From: CAYUPY01 sp964446595
GTDB lineage: Bacteria > Patescibacteriota > Dojkabacteria > J137 > JAEUSD01
Direction of reading: 5' to 3'
Length of the DNA: 7,005 nt
Assembly (NCBI GenBank): GCA_964446595.1
Contig: CAYUPY010000058.1
Coordinates: forward strand, 1-7,005
Shown: one piece after another, positions 1-5,691 of the stretch
Layout: each line of letters begins with the position of its first letter
How positions within the stretch are numbered: position 1 is the first letter of the stretch
Program-made: the position numbers and the translations under genes
The notes under the pieces: model-generated
Database searches by the model: none
What the model saw: only the letters and a program-made list of their open reading frames with translations
Told to the model about the DNA's origin: nothing

Positions 1-8
1 ACTGTTAA

Positions 9-143
9 AAATTTAAGTATGACTCGTTATTTACACATACTATTTTACAGTCCCGTTTTCAGCGACCGATTGCTATCGGAAGTATTGCAGAGCGATACTT
101 CGCAGAGCTTATCAAGTTAGTGACAGAAATAGAAAAACTCTAA
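9..143 (+). pseudogene. Possible C-terminal remnant of an unidentified gene
   Basis: This is an open stretch of 44 codons ending in TAA, closed upstream by TAA at 6-8, with no ATG in frame. Its last part reads like a genuine amphipathic C-terminal helix (AERYFAELIKLVTEIEKL). I do not recognise the family. A competing frame is open from the window edge to a TAG at 118-120, so the parent gene could have crossed frames or lie outside the window. The DNA also holds a short inverted repeat (GAAGTAT at 79-85 with ATACTTC at 95-101) and a direct repeat of GCAGAGC (87-93 and 102-108). The rest of the first 222 bases (144-222) shows no supportable gene. Calling this a remnant is inference from amino-acid character only. 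Confidence 0.22.
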
Positions 144-222
144 ATGGAGGACTTGTGGGGATGCTGCCGTAAGTGCTGGACTTAGCATACTTTCAGGACA
201 AACCTGATAACCCTCTGCAAGC

Positions 223-850
223 TTAGATCTCTAATACGTCCCACATCTTTGCCCAGATATTCTTTTGTATCTTTGGGTCAATGTGAGCTGCAGGATGAAA
301 GTTTGGGAGAATCGTAGTTTCTCCTTTCTTAATGAAATACTGTCCATCTAACTCCTGCACAACTTTGCTTATTTTGAGCTTGTGATAGCCAAGGCTGAAG
401 AATTTATTCACATGCTCAAATCCTGGTGAAGAGTACGGCCATGGTGAAAAATAGCTAATCCCAGCGATCTCGGGGTAGATTAAATCCAAACTTATCCCGA
501 TAACTATCTTCAACAGTTCTTAAAATGAATCTCTCTGTCCTAGAAGAGAAGTCTTTAAACAGAAAATCCAGATAATAGTCATTTTCAGCTAGCTTGTTTG
601 GGTCAAAATCAGAGATAAAATCACTAAGAACAGAGTAAGGCCTCCAATCTTGCCCAATAATCATGATAGGAGCACTTGCAGTTCGTTTCCAGTCAAACCA
701 CTTGTTTGGGATGTGGTCGTGTAGCTTGAAGTGGTTAATCAAACCTACGTTCACACGCCCCCCCCTTGCGTGTAACCCAAATATCTCCATAGAGGTATCC
801 TCCCCCATTTGAGTTAGTAAGTCTTGTATCTCCTTGGTTTTTGAAGCCAT
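223..850 (-). pseudogene. Decayed uracil-DNA glycosylase superfamily gene
   Basis: The intact enzymes remove uracil or related damaged bases from DNA. The N-terminal piece (start ATG at 848-850, 131 codons to a TAG at 455-457) has a family-like motif 1, PIMIIGQDW, at residues 61-69, where GQD contains the usual catalytic/binding Asp. Reading through the TAG in the same frame gives LFFTMAVLFTR, resembling the LFFTNAVL segment that follows in these enzymes. The C-terminal piece lies in another frame (about 400 to 223). It contains FFSLGYHKL, like the segment before the last third of the family, and NFHPAAH, matching motif 3 (HPxxH/HPS type). The stretch that should join them, about 30 residues by my estimate, is missing around 400-420. 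A stop, a deletion and a frame change together argue for a real pseudogene, not one sequencing error. The minus-strand frame running back to 513 from the C-terminal piece is a shadow of the first piece. Confidence 0.68.
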
Positions 851-872
851 AATTTGATTGCCAATTTGAATG

Positions 873-878
873 ATTATA
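873..878 (-). promoter_or_regulatory. -10 box of the decayed glycosylase gene
   Basis: On the minus strand the sequence reads TATAAT, a consensus -10 hexamer, 22 bases before the ATG at 848-850. Transcription would start near 866 and give a leader of about 16 bases. No convincing -35 box is seen at the usual distance. It is divergent from the promoter at 963-968. Confidence 0.4.
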
Positions 879-924
879 CCGCTTACACATATACCTAGGC
901 ATGACTACAATTTTAATCTGAAAT

Positions 925-940
925 TTGTATTGCAATACAA
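925..940. promoter_or_regulatory. Perfect 16-bp palindrome, candidate operator
   Basis: TTGTATTGCAATACAA equals its own reverse complement over all 16 bases. It lies in the divergent intergenic region and ends where the -35 box of the downstream propeller gene would be (about 940-945 for a -10 at 963-968). This size and position fit a dimeric helix-turn-helix regulator site, either a repressor overlapping polymerase contacts or an activator just upstream. The symmetry is seen directly. The operator role is inference, and no regulator gene is present in the window. Confidence 0.45.
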
Positions 941-959
941 TGCAAGGAAAAAGATAAAG

Positions 960-968
960 TGGTATAAA
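960..968 (+). promoter_or_regulatory. Extended -10 promoter, leaderless start
   Basis: TGGTATAAA has the TGn extension (960-961) followed by TATAAA (963-968). Only seven bases separate it from the ATG at 976. A transcription start 7-8 bases after the hexamer would coincide with the start codon, so the mRNA is probably leaderless. No Shine-Dalgarno sequence precedes the gene, which agrees. Confidence 0.5.
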
Positions 969-975
969 CCTAACA

Positions 976-2145
976 ATGAAAAAATTAACACTAGCAATAA
1001 TCATTTCTATCTCTCTTGCGTTTCTGGCCATCTTTGGTTATTACGTTTTGTTTGGAGGAGAAGGGAATTTAGCTATTTTAGGTGATACACAGTGGGCGGT
1101 AGACGAAGATTCTAGATATAGTCAATACCATTCTTTTATATTAAATAACAGTATAATCTCGGTCGGTAGTGGTGAAAGTGTAAATCGGTACAGTTTAGAA
1201 GATGGTTCCAAAATTTGGGGATACAAAAGTCATCTTTATGCTGTGTACAGGCCAGTTAGCAACGGAGATGTATTAGTTCTATTCGATAGGGGGGGTAGAG
1301 TAAATGGCTTCGATCTGGCGTCTGGTAAATCCTTGTGGGTAAACTCTGATAACACAAACATTGAAAATGTTTCTGTCCGCGTTGGAGACCAAAGGGCTTT
1401 ACCTTATATTAATGAGGACTTTTTCTTCTACAAATCATATTTTGGCTTATCTGCCATTGACTTAAAGAATGGTGAGCATATTGCAGAGCTGGAACACAGT
1501 GATGACTTATTTGTAGACTCTAGTATTGTTGGTGTGGGTGATGATATTTATGTGCTTTTAAGCGATGGAAGTAGAAACCAGCTTGTAAAAATTCAGATTA
1601 ACGGTTCAGAGATAACTTACAATGAAGTGGAGGGAGTAACCGCTGGTAACTATAGTGTTCCTTATCAAGCCGTAACTTCAGATCGGAATATAATATTCTG
1701 GGCTGACAACTATTTTTTCGTTTATGACACTGTAGCTAAAGAGATTACATCTCGAGGTAATCCGGAATTCAGAGATGAGGAATCCCAGTTTAGTAATGGC
1801 TTTATTACAACCGAGCCAGTTGTTGATGGTGACAATATATACTTCGGCAACTCAAACGGTGCAGTTCTTGTGTATAGCCAAAGTAAGGACAGCTTTGTTG
1901 CTGAGGTGGAGCTACCAGAGGCACCTGACTCAATTATAAACCATCCGTTTTCTATGTCTAAAACACCTAATCAAGAAGTAGTTGTTACTACAGGGCCTGG
2001 CTACCTGTTAACTATTGATACTTCAAAATACGAAATAACTAGTCAAAGCAAAAACCCAGAGACAGGATTACGATATTACAGAGATGGCGACAAGGGTTAC
2101 GTGCTTCAAGATAAAGTTGGGTTAAAGTATTACACCTACTTATAG
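976..2145 (+). CDS. Membrane-anchored PQQ-type beta-propeller protein
   Basis: This 389-residue protein has a positively charged N-terminus (MKK) and one hydrophobic segment at about residues 4-26. There is no lipobox cysteine, so it is probably a signal-anchored protein with its main domain outside the membrane. The rest shows degenerate propeller blades of the PQQ/BamB-like class: SLEDGSKIW at 73-81, DLASGKSLW at 113-121, DLKNGE at 162-167, DGDNIYFGNSNG at 284-295 and TTGPGYLLTID at 338-348. The first two are the classic D-x-x-x-G-x-x-x-W blade signature. Propellers of this class mostly serve as binding or scaffold domains, and no catalytic residues or partner can be named here. The gene stands alone behind its own promoter. 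Its stop (2143-2145) overlaps the end of the EEP remnant on the other strand. WD40-like or YncE-like propellers are less likely alternatives. Confidence 0.8.
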   Translation: MKKLTLAIIISISLAFLAIFGYYVLFGGEGNLAILGDTQWAVDEDSRYSQYHSFILNNSIISVGSGESVNRYSLEDGSKIWGYKSHLYAVYRPVSNGDVLVLFDRGGRVNGFDLASGKSLWVNSDNTNIENVSVRVGDQRALPYINEDFFFYKSYFGLSAIDLKNGEHIAELEHSDDLFVDSSIVGVGDDIYVLLSDGSRNQLVKIQINGSEITYNEVEGVTAGNYSVPYQAVTSDRNIIFWADNYFFVYDTVAKEITSRGNPEFRDEESQFSNGFITTEPVVDGDNIYFGNSNGAVLVYSQSKDSFVAEVELPEAPDSIINHPFSMSKTPNQEVVVTTGPGYLLTIDTSKYEITSQSKNPETGLRYYRDGDKGYVLQDKVGLKYYTYL

Positions 2146-2302
2146 CTCAAAATCCAAGTAAAGAGGCAGATGATCGGAAATATCAGTGTCCACTACACCG
2201 AAATTGATGTTGATTAGTTTCATATCGAGATTTTAGCAAATGATTTATCTTGTCGCCCAGCACATCAACATCTTCCTGGCGCCTCAATCCATCTTGGACT
2301 AT
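2140..2302 (-). pseudogene. Remnant of an endonuclease/exonuclease/phosphatase (EEP) family gene
   Basis: Two short pieces survive on the minus strand. The C-terminal one (2223 to 2140, ending in TAA) reads NFGVVDTDISDHLPLYLDFE at residues 7-26 of 27. SDHLP followed by a hydrophobic strand is the typical end of EEP-fold enzymes, with the SDH histidine catalytic. A second piece in another frame (about 2302 to 2213) reads VQDGLRRQEDVDVLGDKINH and resembles the early LQE..R..D...L region of the fold. Nearly the whole catalytic domain between them is gone. The end of this remnant overlaps the end of the propeller gene, and its truncated 5' side abuts the ASCH gene. The C-terminal motif assignment is fairly firm. 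The N-terminal piece is tentative. Confidence 0.5.
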
Positions 2303-2305
2303 AAT
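2300..2305 (+). promoter_or_regulatory. Consensus -10 box, leaderless start of ASCH gene
   Basis: A perfect TATAAT hexamer ends five bases before the ATG at 2311. With normal -10 geometry the transcript begins at or beside the start codon. No Shine-Dalgarno sequence or clear -35 box is seen. The box lies inside the truncated EEP remnant, so it may have arisen after, or been brought in by, the rearrangement. Confidence 0.5.
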
Positions 2306-2310
2306 CCACT

Positions 2311-2691
2311 ATGAGATTCAACGAAAGAGAACCGCAGAGACATGAGATGAAACTTCAGCCAGTCCCTTTTGAGCAAATAAAATTGGGCTCAAAGGATATA
2401 GAGATAAGGTTATTCGATGAGAAAAGGCAGAGCATCAAAATAGGCGATCTTATAGAGTTTTCAAAGATGCCCGATCTGGAGGAGAAGTTGACCGTAAAGG
2501 TGGAAGAATTAATCCGCGCAGACCATTTTCTGGAACTATTTCAGAAGTATGAAATGAAACGTTTCGGTGCGGAAGGGTAATCTCCTGCTGAGCTTGTTGA
2601 CGTAATGCGAAAGTACTACAGCGAAGAGGAAGAAAGTAAGTACGGAGTACTAGGAATTAGGGTGTCAATTTTTAGCCAATCGATAAAGTAG
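2311..2691 (+). pseudogene. ASCH-domain protein gene with one in-frame stop
   Basis: ASCH domains are small PUA-like folds thought to bind RNA or nucleotides. The first 89 codons carry the family's N-terminal pattern: RHEMKLQPVPF, then KDIEIRLFDEKRQSIKIGD and IEF, where the (I/E)xRL.DEKR stretch is the conserved core. They end at TAA (2578-2580). The same frame continues for 36 codons to TAG (2689-2691) with SPAELVDVMRKYYSEEEE and KYGVLGIRVSIF, which is the expected YYS.EEE.KYGVLGI C-terminus of this family. The full product would be about 126 residues. Because the frame is kept and only one codon differs, a recent nonsense mutation or a sequence error is likeliest; readthrough is possible but unsupported. 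The start could also be the ATG at 2347, but the promoter spacing and the conserved RHE residues favour 2311. Confidence 0.72.
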
Positions 2692-2701
2692 GTGGTTTAC
2701 A

Positions 2702-2707
2702 TATTAA
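2702..2707 (+). promoter_or_regulatory. Weak -10 box ahead of the VOC-Ldh2 operon
   Basis: TATTAA lies six bases before the ATG at 2714. This matches the leaderless geometry of the other operon heads in the window. The nearest purine-rich AGGTGG (2690-2695) is too far, at 18 bases, to act as a ribosome binding site. There is no clear -35 box, so the call is modest. Confidence 0.3.
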
Positions 2708-2713
2708 AAAACT

Positions 2714-3124
2714 ATGATGTTTAAAACAAAATATCTACTATACTGGTCGGAAACGCCAGATGAACTTGTGAAATTCTATACTGACATTCTGGGACTAGAA
2801 TTGCTTGATAAGACAGATATCCCTGCCAAAGATGGTTTGGAGAAAGATTATGGCTATGACCTAAAGTTAAGCGAAACAAATATTTTATGGATCGGTCATC
2901 ACGATAAGGTAAAAGGCAAGAGTAAAGAACCACATAGAATCATGATAAACTTAAACACCGATGAAGTTCAGAGATGGTTCGAAACAGTACGTGATGCTGG
3001 ATGCGAGATTCTACAAGAGCCAACTTTAACTCCATTCGCTACAGAAGATAATCCAGTTTACGTTTGTACATGGCTAGACCCAGAAGGTAATTGCTGGCAG
3101 TTTATGGGAGAGCTGGGGGCATAA
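2714..3124 (+). CDS. VOC superfamily (glyoxalase/bleomycin-resistance fold) protein
   Basis: This 136-residue protein has the length and two-module layout of a single vicinal-oxygen-chelate protein. Module one contains the conserved helix ELVKFYTDILGLELL (residues 17-31). Module two contains HRIMINL (from H74), a helix WFETVRDAGCEIL and the family's closing signature DPEGNCWQFMGE (residues 122-133). VOC proteins usually bind a divalent metal through His/Glu residues. H74 and E133 are in plausible ligand regions, but the first-strand ligand position holds no His and the usual acidic residue after the DPxGN turn is Gln (Q129). Metal binding or classical glyoxalase activity is therefore doubtful. 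The substrate is unknown. It is the first gene of a three-gene operon; its stop is one base before the next start. A second ATG follows at 2717. Confidence 0.85.
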   Translation: MMFKTKYLLYWSETPDELVKFYTDILGLELLDKTDIPAKDGLEKDYGYDLKLSETNILWIGHHDKVKGKSKEPHRIMINLNTDEVQRWFETVRDAGCEILQEPTLTPFATEDNPVYVCTWLDPEGNCWQFMGELGA

Positions 3125-3125
3125 T

Positions 3126-3434
3126 ATGGGCTACATAGTCGAACTAAACACACTTCTAGGGCTACCTCAGGACTTTGATATCGAAAGCCTAGAATTAGGC
3201 GAAGTATATACTGTGACCAAGCCTCGGGAGCGTGCATTCCCGTTACACATTGCCATGCTCGTCGTGGACAAGAAATGGAATTTCTACGGTTATTGTGTGG
3301 TAAATTCGGCTATCGTAAAGGACCAAACTACCACACTAGAATTTGAGATGCTGTCCCTATTTAGCCAGGAAGAATCTGAGCTGTATAGATTTAAGTTCAT
3401 TGAAGCCGCAAAGCAGACGGGGGAGGTGCATTAA
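3126..3434 (+). CDS. Small hypothetical protein in the Ldh2 operon
   Basis: This 102-residue protein is soluble, with no signal peptide or membrane segment. I do not firmly recognise the family. Its architecture faintly recalls Bacillus DUF2584 proteins: an N-terminal VELNTLL (residues 5-11), a central FPLHIAMLVVD, then a strand-rich region and FEMLSLF near residues 73-80. That comparison is from memory and low confidence. The sequence alternates beta-like segments (YVVNSA-like, TTTLEFEML) with a C-terminal acidic/basic helix (FKFIEAAKQTG). It starts one base after the VOC stop, with a G-rich stretch (GGGGG, 3115-3119) as a possible ribosome site. Its own stop is one base before the Ldh2 start. 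Such packing makes co-translation, and so a linked function, likely. Confidence 0.7.
   Translation: MGYIVELNTLLGLPQDFDIESLELGEVYTVTKPRERAFPLHIAMLVVDKKWNFYGYCVVNSAIVKDQTTTLEFEMLSLFSQEESELYRFKFIEAAKQTGEVH
3422..3428 (+). promoter_or_regulatory. Strong Shine-Dalgarno that fixes the Ldh2 start
   Basis: GGAGGTG lies seven bases before the ATG at 3436. It selects this codon over the in-frame ATG at 3343, which lies deep inside the preceding gene. It is the only clear ribosome binding site in the window, and it sits before an internal operon gene, as expected if only first genes are leaderless. Confidence 0.7.
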
Positions 3435-3435
3435 C

Positions 3436-4434
3436 ATGAATATCTCTATCCAAGACGCCACTGATTTTTCAATCAAAATTCTGAAATCGTATGGTTTTAG
3501 TCAGGAAGAAGCTGAGTTAACTACAGAAAATTTTATTGAAGGTGAACTCACAGGTAACAAGTCACATGGGCTGGTTAGATTGCCATGGGTTAAGAAATTT
3601 ATCGATTTAGGAAAAATCAAAGTTACTGATGAAGAACCAGAAATTAAAAAAGAAACTCCAGTATCAATATTATTGGATGGTAAAGGTAAGACTGGTTTCT
3701 ACGTAGTGAATAAATTACTGGAGTTAGGAATAGCAAAAGTTAAAACTTCAGGAATGGTTGCGCTTGGCACAACAAATACTTCACCAACATCAGGCTTAGT
3801 AGGGTTTTACGCTAGAAAGGCTGCAGAGCATGACTTGATTAGCTTGCATTTTAATAACTCAACAGGCTTTGTGGTGCCTTTTGGAGCCAAGAATGCTTTA
3901 TGGGGAACCAATCCTGTTACAGTTGGTATGCCTAGCAAAGATCAACCAGTAATTTTAGACATGGCAACGTCCAAAATAAATGCAGGCGATGTAATTAGTG
4001 CAAAGTCTTTTGGTAAAAACTTGGAAGAAGGCAATACCGTTGATGGTGATGGTAAACCATGTATTGATCCTAATGTAGTTTATGATGAAGGTGGGATACT
4101 GCCGATAGCTGGTCACAAAGGTTCTGGATTGTCATTTATTGTAGAGCTTCTGGCGGGTGCGGTAACCGATTCAAAAATTGGGATGTCAAAAGAAGGCGGA
4201 TGGGGAACATTTATGATCTTAATTGATCCTTCAATATTTAGACCACTTGAAGAATATAAACAGGATGTTACTAATGCAATTTCTGAGCTGAAAAATGCAG
4301 ATAAAATGCCTGGATTTGATGAGATTTATTATCCAGGTGAGCAGTCACAAAGAAAAAGAGAAAATTCTCTAGCCGCAGGTTCGATTGAGGTTGAGGATAA
4401 GCTGCGGAATCAATTACGGGAAATACTGAGCTAA
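3436..4434 (+). CDS. Ldh2-type malate/L-lactate dehydrogenase family oxidoreductase
   Basis: This 332-residue protein has normal length for the Ldh_2 family, NAD(P)H-dependent 2-oxoacid/2-hydroxyacid oxidoreductases with a fold unrelated to classical LDH/MDH. Conserved elements are seen in order. GNKSHGLVRLP (residues 40-50) carries the catalytic S43-H44 pair. VVPFGAKNALWGTNPVTVG is the cofactor-binding loop, and VILDMATS carries D175. GHKGSGLSFIVELLAG is the second signature, followed by a normal C-terminal tail. The usual RNSNHFG segment appears here as GTTNTSPTSG, without its histidine, so the substrate may differ from malate or lactate. The family also holds ureidoglycolate, sulfolactate and cyclic-imine enzymes. 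It is the last gene of the operon, one base after the hypothetical gene's stop, behind a strong Shine-Dalgarno. A fermentative redox role in the cytoplasm is inference. Confidence 0.87.
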   Translation: MNISIQDATDFSIKILKSYGFSQEEAELTTENFIEGELTGNKSHGLVRLPWVKKFIDLGKIKVTDEEPEIKKETPVSILLDGKGKTGFYVVNKLLELGIAKVKTSGMVALGTTNTSPTSGLVGFYARKAAEHDLISLHFNNSTGFVVPFGAKNALWGTNPVTVGMPSKDQPVILDMATSKINAGDVISAKSFGKNLEEGNTVDGDGKPCIDPNVVYDEGGILPIAGHKGSGLSFIVELLAGAVTDSKIGMSKEGGWGTFMILIDPSIFRPLEEYKQDVTNAISELKNADKMPGFDEIYYPGEQSQRKRENSLAAGSIEVEDKLRNQLREILS

Positions 4435-4464
4435 CTACCATAGCCTAGACTGCCCTAGCCCTAA

Positions 4465-4479
4465 TTGCGGCCACCGCAA
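4465..4479. other. Short perfect hairpin after the Ldh2 operon
   Basis: TTGCGG and CCGCAA form a 6-bp perfect stem with a 3-base loop in the 88-base gap between the operon and the pilin gene. No T-run follows on the plus strand, so it is a weak terminator candidate at best. It might act as an mRNA 3' end stabiliser. Confidence 0.25.
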
Positions 4480-4503
4480 ACTATACAAAACTCCCTCCCA
4501 TAC

Positions 4504-4512
4504 TGATACAAT
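4504..4512 (+). promoter_or_regulatory. Extended -10 promoter of the pilin-Ig gene
   Basis: TGATACAAT contains the TGn extension and TACAAT (4507-4512), ten bases before the ATG at 4523. Transcription would start about 2-4 bases before the start codon, so the leader would be very short or absent. The bases just upstream of the start (TTTCCTTACTA) carry no Shine-Dalgarno. No clear -35 box is seen, consistent with the extended -10. Confidence 0.45.
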
Positions 4513-4522
4513 TTCCTTACTA

Positions 4523-5677
4523 ATGAAAAAGACTCGCGCATTTACGTTAATCGAAATCATTATTGGGATGGCTGTGTTGGCTATAGTGTTGGTGATTGGG
4601 TTGATAGCGATTAATCCGGCACGGGTGCTTAATGAGTCTAAGGATTCTATTCGCCTGGTGAGTGTTGGGCGAATCAGAGAAGGACTTAATTTATACAATG
4701 TAGATAATAAAGGATTCCCCAGTGCGCGTGGGTCTAGTTTACCGCTAGTAACCCCAGAGAACGTTGTAGAGCAGGGTGTAGCTGTGAGAAGTTTAGATGA
4801 TTTTGTGTTTAGTTACCTAAACCAAGAACCTGTTGATCCCGATGGCAATGACTACTATGTGGGGCTTTTGGATGCACGGACACCAATTGTCGCCGCTGTT
4901 TTAAGCGACGGTAGCACGCATTTATCTTTGCCGGAAGGTATTTCAGTAAGTGAAACCTTACCCTCTGTAAATCTATCGAGCATTACCATGTTCGATCTTT
5001 CTGATAACCCAGTAGGGATACCGATAGGAGGCTTGTACAATGGCCGCGTTATTAATCTGGCAGATTACTCGAGTATTTCTATTGTTGCTATACCAGCACA
5101 AGGGGCACAGATCTCGGCTGTTGAGTTTTATATAAACGGCAATTTTGTGCAACGAGAGCGTGCCTTACCCTATGCGATTGCCGGTGATTCTGGAGGTAAT
5201 TTAAATCCCTGGTCCATAGGGCCTGGTCAGTATTCATTAACGGTAGTGCCCTTTGATGGTGCTGGCAACCGCGGCGTGGAAACAACTATAAATTTTATAC
5301 TGCAGTTTAATGACTTAGGAGGTCTGCCAGATATAAACGACCCTTTTGCGATTCGTGAATTGGTGGTAGTCAATAAAAGCGGGAATTCGATTGCTTTAGG
5401 GCCGGGCAACACGATAGATCTAAACCAACATTCAAACATTTCTGTGTGGGCGGTTCCCAATATCAGCGGTAATATTAGACAAGTAGATTTTAGTATAAAT
5501 GGAAGCTATTTCCGCACCGAGCGAGTAGAGCCATATTCCATAAATGGAGATGGAGGCTTTAGTAGTTTTAATGCCTGGAGACCCGGTCCTGGTAATTACA
5601 TTATTACCGCCACGCCTTATGATGGAAGTGGGAATGCATATCCAGCAAGGGTGTTGAACCTATCGTTGGTTAACTAG
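4523..5677 (+). CDS. Type IV pseudopilin N-terminus fused to two Ig-like repeats
   Basis: This is a 384-residue secreted or surface protein. The leader MKKTRA is followed by FTLIEIIIGM, the prepilin peptidase cleavage and N-methylation motif, with Glu at +5. The residue before the cut is Ala6 instead of the usual Gly. Residues 7-30 form the hydrophobic pilin helix. The helix continues through INPARVLNESKDSIRL and IREGLNLYNVDNKGFP, a GspG/CPR-pilin-like segment. After a linker come two related domains, at about 155-260 and 278-383. Shared positions include V.F.ING, the R-E-R (or T-E-R) turn, PY.I.GD..G, a conserved Trp, GPG.Y and PFDGAGN/PYDGSGN. This is a repeat type I associate with bacterial Ig-like adhesion modules. 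At 384 residues it is much longer than a simple pilin. A minor or tip pilin/adhesin is the best guess. It is monocistronic and convergent with the flavoprotein gene. Confidence 0.82.
   Translation: MKKTRAFTLIEIIIGMAVLAIVLVIGLIAINPARVLNESKDSIRLVSVGRIREGLNLYNVDNKGFPSARGSSLPLVTPENVVEQGVAVRSLDDFVFSYLNQEPVDPDGNDYYVGLLDARTPIVAAVLSDGSTHLSLPEGISVSETLPSVNLSSITMFDLSDNPVGIPIGGLYNGRVINLADYSSISIVAIPAQGAQISAVEFYINGNFVQRERALPYAIAGDSGGNLNPWSIGPGQYSLTVVPFDGAGNRGVETTINFILQFNDLGGLPDINDPFAIRELVVVNKSGNSIALGPGNTIDLNQHSNISVWAVPNISGNIRQVDFSINGSYFRTERVEPYSINGDGGFSSFNAWRPGPGNYIITATPYDGSGNAYPARVLNLSLVN
4985..5671 (+). repeat. Two tandem Ig-like coding repeats in the pilin-Ig gene
   Basis: Unit 1 (4985-5302) and unit 2 (5354-5671) each encode about 106 residues and are joined by a 17-residue linker. 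Matching landmarks fall at equal offsets: VEFYING and VDFSING, LPYAIAGD and EPYSINGD, IGPGQY and PGPGNY, PFDGAGN and PYDGSGN. DNA identity is low by eye, so the duplication is old or the units were acquired separately. Confidence 0.7.
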
Positions 5678-5691
5678 TTAAACGGTTTTTT
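5670..5691 (+). terminator. Weak AT-rich palindrome and T-run between convergent genes
   Basis: TTAACTAGTTAA (5670-5681) is a 12-bp palindrome spanning the pilin-Ig stop codon, and a run of six T (5686-5691) follows four bases later. The stem is AT-rich and has no natural loop, so it could only be a weak terminator for the pilin gene. Just beyond lies a CACG-rich stretch (5699-5714) containing the 10-bp palindrome CGCACGTGCG. No proper T-run terminator is seen for the flavoprotein on the minus strand. Confidence 0.25.

Noticed and set aside
144..185. 13-codon frame from ATG at 144 with two cysteines close together
   Set aside because: It is too short, has no usable ribosome site or promoter, and shows no family resemblance.
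193..207. TCAGG/CCTGA stem as a terminator for the glycosylase gene
   Set aside because: The stem is only 5 bp and there is no T-run on the minus strand.
100..237. Minus-strand open frame of about 37 codons downstream of the glycosylase remnant
   Set aside because: It has no upstream start in a sensible context, no promoter and no recognisable motif.
420..513. N-terminal part of the minus-strand frame from 513 to 223 as a separate gene
   Set aside because: It starts at TTG inside the glycosylase N-terminal piece and is its shadow. Only the part below about 400 carries family motifs.
2578..2580. Alternative genetic code with TAA or TAG as sense codons
   Set aside because: TAA and TAG end all the intact genes at sensible positions with immediate downstream starts, so recoding would fuse neighbours.
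3343..3435. Upstream in-frame extension of the Ldh2 gene beginning at an ATG at 3343
   Set aside because: It overlaps the preceding gene by 92 bases. The perfect Shine-Dalgarno at 3422-3428 and the normal family start place the true start at 3436.
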